The notes under the pieces: model-generated
The model's database searches: none
The model's input: only the letters and a program-made list of their open reading frames with translations
Told to the model about the DNA's origin: nothing
Part shown: positions 51,638 through 58,744 of the stretch, piece after piece
How positions within the stretch are numbered: the first letter of the stretch is position 1
Layout of the letters: each line of letters opens with the position of its first letter
Made by a program: the position numbers and the translations under genes
Source of the DNA: Candidatus Aminicenantes bacterium
GTDB lineage: Bacteria; Acidobacteriota; Aminicenantia; Aminicenantales; UBA4085
Reading direction: 5' to 3'
Assembly: GCA_026393855.1 (NCBI GenBank)
Contig: JAPKZJ010000009.1
Span: 62,001 to 126,000, forward strand
DNA length: 64,000 bases

Positions 51638-53389
51638 TCATTTGGCTTCGAAGGCCAGGTCGGAGATGATCCAACGCGGCCCGTCTTTCTCCAAGGTCCA
51701 GGTGTAGCTCCCTTGGAAGATCGTCTCGCGCTTCCAATTGGAGCGGGTCCGGCCGGTGATCGTGTGCGGGAAGCTCGCCCGCACGATGAAGCGGGGAGAT
51801 TGGGCGCTGCGCGTGTCGAGCTTGAGATCGCCCGCCGCGCCTTCGAGCTTGTCGTACACCTTATCCATCAGCTCGAGGTTGCGCTTGAGGCGGTCGGTGA
51901 GGGCGGCCGAGGCGTTGGCTTGGTAGAAGGCCGCCTCCTTGCCTTTTTTCAGGCCGTCCAGATAAGCCGCCAGGAGCGTCTTAATGTCCGCTTCGGCGGT
52001 GCGCAGGGCGATGTCCCTGGCTAGGGCCTCGGCCGCAGCGGGACTTGGGCTCGGTTCCTTGACTTCGCCGGGCTTCGCGGCCGGATTGCCTGGGTCCGTT
52101 TTTACCGCGTTCGTGGCGGCGTTCGATGCGGCCGGCGCCTGTATTTGGGCCGGTGCCTGTTTTTGGGTCGGTGCCTGTTTTTGGGCCGGTGCCTGTTTTC
52201 GGGCCGGCGCGGGCTCTTCCTTGGAGGCGGGCGGGGGAGTGGTTCCGCCGGCCTGGATCTGGGCCTGGCCTTTCGCGCCGCTTTTCGGATCGGGCTTGGC
52301 CGCCGCTTCCTGCCTCCCCGGCTCGACCGGCCCGGAGACGGCGGGGCTCTCCGGCTTTTGGCCGGGCAGCCGCCCGTTGTTGCGGGTCAGAAGCAGGATG
52401 CCGCCGGCGATGACGACGACGGCGGCCATGGCTACGCCGACGATGATCAGCGGCTTGCGCGAGGGTGTATCCGCCGCCGGCTTGACGGCCTCGGCCGGGC
52501 GCTTCAGCTTCTTGGTCTCGGTCAGAGAGGTCTCGGGCTGGGGGCGGCGGCCGACATCGAATCCGGCTTCGTCGGCGAAACGGATCAGGTCGTTGGCCAG
52601 GGCCCGGCAGGACTGATAGCGGGCGTCCGGGTCCTTGGCCAAGAGCTTGCGGACGATCGGGTCGAGCGCCGCCGGCAGATTGCCCTTGAACTGGCGCAGC
52701 GGGATCGGCTCCTCGTTCATGATCTTGTAGATAATTGTAGTCAGGTTGTCGCCGGTGAACGGCTTCTCCAGGGTCAGCATCTCGTAGAAGATGGCGCCCA
52801 GGGCGAAGATATCCACCCGATGGTCGATCTTGCGCGCCGCGACCTGTTCGGGTGCCATGTAGAACGGCGTGCCCAGGACCGCGGTGGTCTGGGTCAGAGT
52901 CGAGGCCGGGATGCGGGCGATGCCGAAATCCACCAGATGGGGATGGCCCTCGGCGTCGACCAGGATGTTGCCGGGCTTGATGTCGCGGTGGATGATGTTC
53001 TTCTTGTGGGTCGAGTCCAGGGCCTCGGCCACTTCGATGATAAATCGAACGGCTTCCTCGACCGACCAGCGGCGCTTGTCGGCCAGCCAGGCTTCCAGGC
53101 TGCGGCCTTCGATGTACTCCATGGCGATGAAGGCCTGGCCCTGGTCCTCGCCCACCTCGTAGATGGTCGCGATGTGGGGGTGGGAGAGCTGGCCGGCGGA
53201 CTTGGCTTCGCGCAGGAACCGCTTCTGGGCCTCATCGCGCTGGTCGGGTTGGGCGTACATGTCGAAGCGGATGGTTTTAAGGGCCACGATGCGGTCGATG
53301 AGCGGGTCGCGGGCCTTGTACACGACGCCCATGGCGCCGCGACCGATCTCGCCGATGATCTCGTATTTTCCGATCCGCTGTTCGGTCAT
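51638..53389 (-). CDS. Transmembrane Ser/Thr protein kinase (PknB-type)
   Basis: A 583-residue Hanks-type kinase. Gly-rich loop GRGAMG at 16-21, catalytic lysine K38, HRD at 134-136, DFG at 154-156 and APE in MAPEQ are all present, so it should be active. One membrane helix (PLIIVGVAMAAVVVIAGGIL) lies near residue 330. The extracytoplasmic part has a proline/alanine/glutamine-rich linker with 18-bp DNA repeats and a C-terminal ~120-residue NTF2-like domain (AAYLDGLKKGKEAAFYQANA). The start overlaps the PP2C stop (ATGA). The extra domain differs from the PASTA repeats of classic PknB and may sense an envelope signal. Confidence 0.93.
   Translation of the reverse strand: MTEQRIGKYEIIGEIGRGAMGVVYKARDPLIDRIVALKTIRFDMYAQPDQRDEAQKRFLREAKSAGQLSHPHIATIYEVGEDQGQAFIAMEYIEGRSLEAWLADKRRWSVEEAVRFIIEVAEALDSTHKKNIIHRDIKPGNILVDAEGHPHLVDFGIARIPASTLTQTTAVLGTPFYMAPEQVAARKIDHRVDIFALGAIFYEMLTLEKPFTGDNLTTIIYKIMNEEPIPLRQFKGNLPAALDPIVRKLLAKDPDARYQSCRALANDLIRFADEAGFDVGRRPQPETSLTETKKLKRPAEAVKPAADTPSRKPLIIVGVAMAAVVVIAGGILLLTRNNGRLPGQKPESPAVSGPVEPGRQEAAAKPDPKSGAKGQAQIQAGGTTPPPASKEEPAPARKQAPAQKQAPTQKQAPAQIQAPAASNAATNAVKTDPGNPAAKPGEVKEPSPSPAAAEALARDIALRTAEADIKTLLAAYLDGLKKGKEAAFYQANASAALTDRLKRNLELMDKVYDKLEGAAGDLKLDTRSAQSPRFIVRASFPHTITGRTRSNWKRETIFQGSYTWTLEKDGPRWIISDLAFEAK
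52137..52208 (-). repeat. Four tandem 18-bp repeats in the kinase linker
   Basis: Four copies of the unit GCCTGTTTTTGGGCCGGT (plus strand) with a few substitutions encode repeated six-residue units of the type PAQKQA in the extracytoplasmic linker. Such arrays readily change length. Confidence 0.85.
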
Positions 53390-54183
53390 CCTTCTCCTCG
53401 TTCCCGGACCGCTTTTCGCGGACGGCCGGTCGGGCGGACGCGGGCTGCCACGGCGGTGATGTTGTCTGGCCCGCCCCGCCGGTTGGCCAGGCGGACGAGC
53501 CGCTCGCAGATCCACGGCAGGTCCGCGGACTTGCGGAAAACTCGGCCCATAACCCGCTCCGGCACCGGGCCGTAAAGCCCGTCGCTGCAAAGCAGCAGCG
53601 CGTCGCCGCTCTCCAGGTCGACCTCGAAGCCGTCGACCTGAACCTTGTCCTCGTACCCCAGCGAACGGGTGACCATCCGCCGGAACGGAGATCGCTCGAT
53701 GTCCGCTTCGCTCAGGTCGCCGATGGCTCTCTGCTCGGCGATCCAGGAATGATCCTTGGTGAGCTGATAGAGCGTCCTGTCCCGGACTACGTAGGCGCGG
53801 CTGTCGCCGACATTGGCGATGAAGGCGCGGTCGGGCCGGATCAGGGCGGCGACCAGGGTCGTGCCCATGCCGGCCGATCCGGGGATGCCGGCGGCCGTCC
53901 GGAAGATCTCGGCGTTGGCGGCTCGGCAGGCCGCGAACAGGACGTCCCGGGGGGAGCCGGCCGCGCCGTCCGGCGTAAAGGCCTCTTTCAGGACCCGGAC
54001 CGCAGCGGCTGAGGCTTGGGCGCCGCCGACGTGGCCGCCGATGCCGTCGGCGACGGCCAGCAGCCAGTCATAATCCGAACCGGCGGAGCGGCCGCGAAGA
54101 TCGAGGCAGAGAAAATCATCCTCGTTGTGATCGCGCTTCCGCCCGATGTCCGTCCGGCCGAAGGCTTCAATTTCGAGGCGCAC
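53386..54183 (-). CDS. PP2C family Ser/Thr protein phosphatase
   Basis: A 265-residue phosphatase that should reverse the action of the adjacent kinase. Motifs are RTDIGRKRDHNEDD, LAVADGIGGHVGG, ANVGDSRAYV, LLCSDGLYG and GGPDNITAVAARV, which supply the metal-binding aspartates. GTG 54183 was chosen because AGGGGGG lies at good spacing; GTG 54210 overlaps the FHA stop and is also possible. The stop overlaps the kinase start, so production of kinase and phosphatase is coupled. Confidence 0.93.
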   Translation of the reverse strand: MRLEIEAFGRTDIGRKRDHNEDDFLCLDLRGRSAGSDYDWLLAVADGIGGHVGGAQASAAAVRVLKEAFTPDGAAGSPRDVLFAACRAANAEIFRTAAGIPGSAGMGTTLVAALIRPDRAFIANVGDSRAYVVRDRTLYQLTKDHSWIAEQRAIGDLSEADIERSPFRRMVTRSLGYEDKVQVDGFEVDLESGDALLLCSDGLYGPVPERVMGRVFRKSADLPWICERLVRLANRRGGPDNITAVAARVRPTGRPRKAVRERGEG

Positions 54184-54206
54184 CGCTCGTTCCCCCCTCG
54201 CGCCTC

Positions 54207-55082
54207 TCACCCGACCTTGAACCGGAGCACGACTTTGCCCACGCTGATCGCCGCTCCGGCTTTGAGAACGGTCGGGCCGCTCAGCTCGGCGCCGTCGAGC
54301 AGGGTCGGGTTCGTGGCGCTCTCGTTGACCAGGGTGAATTCCTTTGTCGCGGTATCGTAGTGAAGGGCGGCCTGTTCCTTGGAGACTGTGCGGTCCGCGA
54401 TCTCGATGTCGTTGAGCCGGCCTCCGGGACGCCCGATGAGCGTCTTCATCAGGTGGAGCGGGTATTCCCGGCCCTTGTCGGGACCGCTTTCCAGGATCAG
54501 GGCGGCCCCCAGGTTCCGGTAGACCTGCGTTTTCCCGCCGTCAGCACTTTCGGCCGGAGGGGGCGGCGGGACGCGGATGGTCTTCGACATGTCCGGCCCA
54601 ACCGGTCGGACGCTTGGCGCCGACTCCGCCCGGCGGCGAGGCTTGAGCCAAAGGATGACGAGAATGACGAACAGCACCGCCAGAGCCGCTCCGGCCGCGA
54701 TCAGCACGGACGAGGTGAGCGACGAGCCCAGGGGGGAGCGCTTCTCCTCCTTCAAAGTCGGGGCGTTTGCCCGGGCCGGGTCGGCCAGGAGCGTTCCGGT
54801 GATCCGATAGACCTTGCCGATCTTAGGCAGCTTTTCGGTCCGGATGGTCAGGGGCGACGGGGTGCTGTCATCGACGATCGTATAGGTCCCCCGCGGGCCC
54901 CCGCCGGAGCCCGTCTGGAGGGCCTGGACCTGGCCGACGACCGTCACCGAAGTGTTGAGGAACCGCTCCGGTCGGTTCAGAAGATCCAGGACATAGATGT
55001 CTTGGGCAAATGCGGAGGCGGCGAAGATGAGCAGGCCGGAGGCCGCTATCCAGCGGGGAAAAGACAGCCGGGCGTTCCTCAT
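54207..55082 (-). CDS. Membrane FHA-domain protein with N-terminal OB-like domain
   Basis: A 291-residue protein. The signal peptide (1-26, ending SAFAQ) leads to an extracytoplasmic OB-fold-like domain (TSVTVVGQVQALQTG, YRITGTLLADP). A membrane helix lies near residues 125-148 (SSVLIAAGAALAVLFVILVI), and a cytoplasmic C-terminal FHA domain follows (LIGRPGGRLNDIEIADRTVSKEQAAL, ESATNPTLLDG). FHA domains bind phosphothreonine, so it is a likely partner or substrate of the kinase encoded in the same operon. It would link an envelope signal to phosphorylated cytoplasmic proteins. Confidence 0.87.
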   Translation of the reverse strand: MRNARLSFPRWIAASGLLIFAASAFAQDIYVLDLLNRPERFLNTSVTVVGQVQALQTGSGGGPRGTYTIVDDSTPSPLTIRTEKLPKIGKVYRITGTLLADPARANAPTLKEEKRSPLGSSLTSSVLIAAGAALAVLFVILVILWLKPRRRAESAPSVRPVGPDMSKTIRVPPPPPAESADGGKTQVYRNLGAALILESGPDKGREYPLHLMKTLIGRPGGRLNDIEIADRTVSKEQAALHYDTATKEFTLVNESATNPTLLDGAELSGPTVLKAGAAISVGKVVLRFKVG

Positions 55083-55150
55083 CAGTCGTTCTCCAATCGG
55101 AGCGGATTCATGCTATCCGCAAAGCCCGGGTTTGTCAATTTGAGCAGGTT

Positions 55151-55379
55151 GCGATCCTCGCGATGACGGAAGCTTTTGCTTGTCGTCCCGAGCCCTGCCC
55201 TTTGGGCGGGGCGTGGGGACCTAAGATATGAAATGAGGGCGATGAAGCATCGGCGCTAGTCATAACGAGAACTGCGACCCTTGCGATGACGGAGGCTTTT
55301 GTTTGTCGTCCCGAGACCTGCCCCTTGGGTAGGGCGTGGGGACCTAAGAATCAATGGTGATGAGGCGCTGACATCGGCG
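55151..55379. repeat. Two ~105-bp direct repeats in an intergenic gap
   Basis: Copies at ~55151-55255 and ~55274-55379 share TGCGATGACGGAGGCTTTTG-like starts, TTGTCGTCCCGAG, a CCTGCCC/GGGCGGG-type hairpin, GGCGTGGGGACCTAAGA, GATGA and CATCGGCG; the offset is 123 bp. Most positions agree. There is no coding potential. The unit has the look of a dispersed palindromic repeat family (REP/BOX-like). The rest of the gap 55083-55448 shows no gene. Confidence 0.75.
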
Positions 55380-55448
55380 TCGCCTGCCCTGTCGAGGACG
55401 ATATGGCGTCGTTTGACAGCCGGGAGCGAAAGACGGAAAATCAAGCCC

Positions 55449-56366
55449 ATGGGAGGGAAGATCAAGCTCGAGGCTTCGGGGAGCGCTGCGGCCGTTTTCG
55501 AGTTGGGCAACACGACGGGCATCGGCCGCTCCTCCGGCAATCAGATCCGCCTTGAGGCGGACGCCGCCGCCTCGCGCCAGCACGCGATGATCCGCCTGCA
55601 GGGCGAGCAGGAGTATTACCTGGTCGACCTCGGCTCGGCCAACGGCACCTTCCTCAACGACAAGCTGGTGGTCGCGCCGGCCCTTCTCCGCAACGGCGAT
55701 CGCATCAAGGTCGGCGAGTCCGACCTGCTGTTCGAGCTGCCGGGCCCTTCCCCGGACGAACAGCGGCATATCACCGGCCTCCATCTGGAGAAGACGCAAG
55801 TGGCCGTGCACTTGCGAACCATGGTCGTCCTGGTCAGCGGCATCCGCCATTTCACCAGGATCGGGGAGCTGCTGCCCCCGGACCGGCTGGCCCGCTTTCT
55901 CGGCTCCTGGTTCTGCCAGGCGTCCGAGATCATTTCCAACCACAAAGGCGTCGTGGATAAGTTCGTCGGCGATACCGTCATGGCCTATTGGATCCAGGAG
56001 GAGCGGGCCCCGACCGTGGCCTCGGCGAGCGCCGTGGACGCGGCCCGGGCTCTCCACCGGCAGGCGGCCGCGATCCAGGTGCCCGACCACCCGGAGTTCG
56101 CCTTTCGCATCGGGGTGGGGATCAATCAAGGCCTGGTCTCGAGCGGCACCATGGGCGTCACCCAGCGGGATGCCACGATCGTAGGCGATGCCGTCACCCT
56201 GGCCTTCCGCCTGGAAAGCGTTTGCAAGGTTAAGAAGGTCCCGATCGTCGTCGGGGCCGATCTCGTCCGCGGCCTGGGCGAAAAGTTCCCGTTCGTGTCG
56301 ATGGGCAAGGTTCCGCTCAAGGGCAAGGCCGTCAGCCCCGAGGCCTTCAGCCTTCAGGTGGAGTGA
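55449..56366 (+). CDS. FHA-domain protein with degenerate class III adenylate cyclase domain
   Basis: A 305-residue cytoplasmic protein. Residues ~20-95 are an FHA domain (GIGRSSGNQIRLEADAAASR, LGSANGTFLND). Residues ~125-300 are a class III nucleotide cyclase fold. The first metal aspartate is replaced: the usual F-A-D-I-x-x-F reads VLVSGIRHFT. The second (DKFVGDTVMAYW) is kept, and the transition-state asparagine is threonine (DAVTLAFRLES) with the arginine kept. It is therefore likely inactive or altered. FHA plus cyclase next to the kinase cluster suggests a phospho-dependent regulator. ATG 55449 gives a complete FHA domain. Confidence 0.85.
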   Translation: MGGKIKLEASGSAAAVFELGNTTGIGRSSGNQIRLEADAAASRQHAMIRLQGEQEYYLVDLGSANGTFLNDKLVVAPALLRNGDRIKVGESDLLFELPGPSPDEQRHITGLHLEKTQVAVHLRTMVVLVSGIRHFTRIGELLPPDRLARFLGSWFCQASEIISNHKGVVDKFVGDTVMAYWIQEERAPTVASASAVDAARALHRQAAAIQVPDHPEFAFRIGVGINQGLVSSGTMGVTQRDATIVGDAVTLAFRLESVCKVKKVPIVVGADLVRGLGEKFPFVSMGKVPLKGKAVSPEAFSLQVE

Positions 56367-57211
56367 TCGGCGGCATGGGAGCTTCCCGGCCCGGTCCCGC
56401 GGCCTCGGTCAAGATCCGGCCCTTGCGAACGCCGGCCGATTTAGAGGCCTGTGTTGCGATCCAGCGCCGCGTCTGGAACCGATCCGACCTGGAGATCACG
56501 CCGCCCCATCAGCTTCGCGTCTCGGTCCACATGGGCGGGATTCTGCTCGGCGCCTTCGTCGACGGCGTCGCGGCCGGCTACGTCTATTCCTACCCCGCCG
56601 TCTACGGCGGCCGGAACATCCAGCATTCCCACCACCTGGCCGTCCTGTCCGAGTTCCAGGGCTTCGGCCTGGGCAAGACCCTCAAATGGGCCCAGCGCGA
56701 CGAGGCCTTGGCCCGCGGCACCAACCTCATTACTTGGACTTACGACCCTCTCCAGGCCCGCAACGCCAATCTCAACCTTCATACTTTGGGAGCGGTAGGC
56801 CGCACATACCTGGACGATTTCTATGGGTCCGTGCCTTCACTGACTCTCGAGCCGGGTGTGGCCACGGACCGGCTCCTTGTCGAGTGGCTCCTGTCGACGA
56901 AACGGGTCAGCGACCTGGCGGCGTCTTCCCGGGCTCGGCTTGATCCCGAGGCGTTCCCGAGGGCGTTGGCCCAGAGGCCGGTCGGAGTTTATCCCGTGAT
57001 CACCCCGCGCCGGCCCGATTTCGCCCGCACCGAGCCAGCCCTGCTGGTCGAGATTCCGCGGGCCATCCGCGACCTCAAGGGCCGCGGGGGGCTCATCGCG
57101 GCCTGGCAGAAAGCCGTTCGGGCCGTTTTCGGGCACTATTTCAAAGCCGGCTATGTCCTGGAGGATTTCATCTTCGGCGAGCGGGCTTTCTATGTCCTCC
57201 GGCGGAGTTAG
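56363..57211 (+). CDS. GNAT-like acetyltransferase (COG3375-type)
   Basis: A 282-residue protein. Residues ~15-150 form a GNAT fold: VKIRPLRTPADLEACVAIQR, GGILLGAFVDGVAAGYVYSY and the acetyl-CoA loop EFQGFGLGKTLK. NLITWTYDPLQARNANLNL and LGAVGRTYLDDFYG are typical of the predicted GNAT superfamily group COG3375. The start GTG overlaps the preceding stop (GTGA), so it is coupled with the FHA-cyclase gene; ATG 56375 is a later alternative. The substrate is unknown. Confidence 0.82.
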   Translation: MIGGMGASRPGPAASVKIRPLRTPADLEACVAIQRRVWNRSDLEITPPHQLRVSVHMGGILLGAFVDGVAAGYVYSYPAVYGGRNIQHSHHLAVLSEFQGFGLGKTLKWAQRDEALARGTNLITWTYDPLQARNANLNLHTLGAVGRTYLDDFYGSVPSLTLEPGVATDRLLVEWLLSTKRVSDLAASSRARLDPEAFPRALAQRPVGVYPVITPRRPDFARTEPALLVEIPRAIRDLKGRGGLIAAWQKAVRAVFGHYFKAGYVLEDFIFGERAFYVLRRS

Positions 57212-57243
57212 CGCTCTGGTCAGTGCGATTCGGGGATGAGAAG

Positions 57244-57546
57244 CTACCCTCCGAACAATCGCTTGAAGCGGGCCCGGTAGATTTTGTAAGCTTTGAGGCC
57301 GTCGGGCGTCAGGCGGACGAGCGTCAACGGGATCTTGCCCTTGTAGGTCTTCTCGATCGCGACATACCCGGCCTCCTCGAGCTTGGCCAGGTGGAACGAG
57401 AGATTCCCCTTGGTCAGGCCGGTCTCGCGCTGGAGATAGAGGAAGTCGGCGCTCTCGGCCACCGAGAGGATGGTGGCGATGATCAGCCGGGCCGGCTCGT
57501 GGATGACCCGGTCGAGATCGGCCAGGTCCCGCAGATCAGCGCTCAA
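57244..57546 (-). CDS. Winged-helix transcriptional regulator
   Basis: A 100-residue winged-helix protein of the HTH_34/ArsR-like type. VIHEPARLIIATILSVAES, LQRETGLTKGNLSFHLAKLEEAGYV and the wing KTYKGKIPLTLVRLT are characteristic. There are no metal-binding cysteines, so it is not a classic metal sensor. Its start overlaps the end of the membrane-protein gene by 11 bases, and the pair is transcribed from the promoter at 58214-58241. The protein probably controls its own operon. Confidence 0.87.
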   Translation of the reverse strand: MSADLRDLADLDRVIHEPARLIIATILSVAESADFLYLQRETGLTKGNLSFHLAKLEEAGYVAIEKTYKGKIPLTLVRLTPDGLKAYKIYRARFKRLFGG

Positions 57547-58168
57547 CGGCGTCCTCCCCGGCGGGCTTGTTCCGGTGCAGGAAACGGGCCAGCGTGACGG
57601 CGCCGGACAGGGTCAGGGCGGCGCCCATGAGGGCTCCGTACAGGATGACGCCGCGGATGTAGACGATTCCGGCGGCGGCGATGCCTGTGCCTAGAGCTGC
57701 CGAGACGACGGCCAGGATGTGGAACCGCAGCGCTCCGAGCTTGGCGGCCAGCACCAGAAAGGCAATGCCGATGAGAAATCCGTCGATGGCGGGATACCAG
57801 GCCCTGGCCGACGGCGAAGAGGCGGTCAACGCGGAGAGAAGGGCGGCGATGATCCCGCCGCTCACGGCCGCGAGCCGCTGGCGGCCCGGCCGATCTTTCT
57901 TGGGGTATGAGACATAACCGGCTCGGGGGTAGGTGATGCGGCGCTTGAGGAAGCGGAGGAGATATGTGGCGAGAAGGACGGCCAGGATGATGACGAGAAA
58001 AAACGCGGTGTCGCTCAGGGAATAACCGGCCTCGCCTTTGCGGCCCGGCCGGAGATAGAAGAATCCGCCCCACAGGAAGAGGATCGCCCCGATCACCAGC
58101 TCGGTCAGCCCGTCCTCATAGAAATGGCGGATTGTCCGCCGCTCGATGGTCTTGAAGTCGTCGTTCAT
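57536..58168 (-). CDS. Conserved-type membrane protein of unknown function
   Basis: A 210-residue protein with a short cytoplasmic N-terminus (MNDDFKTIERRTIRHFYEDG) and about six hydrophobic helices in pairs separated by basic loops. The pattern of a small winged-helix regulator following a membrane protein is common in stress- or lipid-responsive operons. I do not recognise a family with a known role. GAAGGATG precedes the start. Confidence 0.7.
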   Translation of the reverse strand: MNDDFKTIERRTIRHFYEDGLTELVIGAILFLWGGFFYLRPGRKGEAGYSLSDTAFFLVIILAVLLATYLLRFLKRRITYPRAGYVSYPKKDRPGRQRLAAVSGGIIAALLSALTASSPSARAWYPAIDGFLIGIAFLVLAAKLGALRFHILAVVSAALGTGIAAAGIVYIRGVILYGALMGAALTLSGAVTLARFLHRNKPAGEDAVER

Positions 58169-58213
58169 GGTCGCATCCTTCTTGAATGTGGTCTGTCATA
58201 CAAACCTGTCTGT

Positions 58214-58241
58214 ATTATAATTCCAAATCCGGGTTTGTCAA
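58214..58241 (-). promoter_or_regulatory. Near-consensus promoter for the membrane-protein/regulator operon
   Basis: On the minus strand TTGACA (58236-58241), 16 bases, TATAAT (58214-58219). CTGTC occurs twice nearby (58192-58196 and 58206-58210) and may be a regulator site. Confidence 0.75.
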
Positions 58242-58267
58242 GCCGGGACGGGCGGCTTGACAGGTAG

Positions 58268-58450
58268 GCCGTCCAAACCGCGGGGCCACAGTCCGGCCGC
58301 GTCTTCAAGGCCCGCGCCGAGGGACCGCGCATCGTCTGGAACTGGGTTTTTGCGGACTCCTTCGACAATAATACCGGCGAAACGGTCGTTCTGTCGAAAA
58401 CGCGCCTGGCGGATCCGGGCCGGTTCTTGAAGGATGAGAAGACCCGCTGA
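58268..58450 (+). pseudogene. Remnant of a truncated gene (3' end only)
   Basis: After an in-frame TAG at 58265 the frame is open for 60 codons with protein-like content (SGRVFKARAEGPRIVWNWVF, then SFDNNTGETVVLSKTRLADP) and stops at TGA 58448. It has no start codon or ribosome site, and its left part lies in the promoter region of the divergent operon. It looks like the C-terminus of a larger lost protein, perhaps a secreted propeller-type protein such as an arylsulfotransferase relative; that identity is a guess. Confidence 0.5.
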
Positions 58451-58552
58451 TCCGGGGCCCGATGGCGTTCATGGCCGCCGGGCGGACCCGGGTGGGGGAA
58501 ATTTCGTCACGGCCGATTTTTATCGTTGGCAGCCCGAAGTCCGGAAATCGGA

Positions 58553-58581
58553 TTGCCGACCGGCGTGGATTCTGCTACTCT
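58553..58581 (+). promoter_or_regulatory. Possible promoter of the second TonB receptor
   Basis: TTGCCG (58553-58558), 17 bases, TACTCT (58576-58581). The resulting leader of ~155 bases (to 58744) is GC-rich and may be structured. I could not match it to a known riboswitch. Confidence 0.35.
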
Positions 58582-58744
58582 GGACCGTCCTGTCCCGATA
58601 CGCCGCGGCCTCCCTTGCGACTCCACGGACGCGCGAAGCGAGGATTCCCCGAGCTCCGATGGAGGCAGACGCCGCCGGCGTTCCGCCCGGGGCGCGGGTC
58701 CGATCTCCGGCCCCCCAGATTCTCCACAAAAAGAAGGAGACGGT

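Noticed and set aside
52137-52208. CRISPR-like array
   Set aside because: The units are contiguous without spacers and encode an in-frame linker. No CRISPR array or cas gene is visible in the window.
58582-58744. Cobalamin riboswitch before the second TonB receptor
   Set aside because: A TonB receptor leader made this plausible, but the B12-box and GCCACTG-like elements could not be found.
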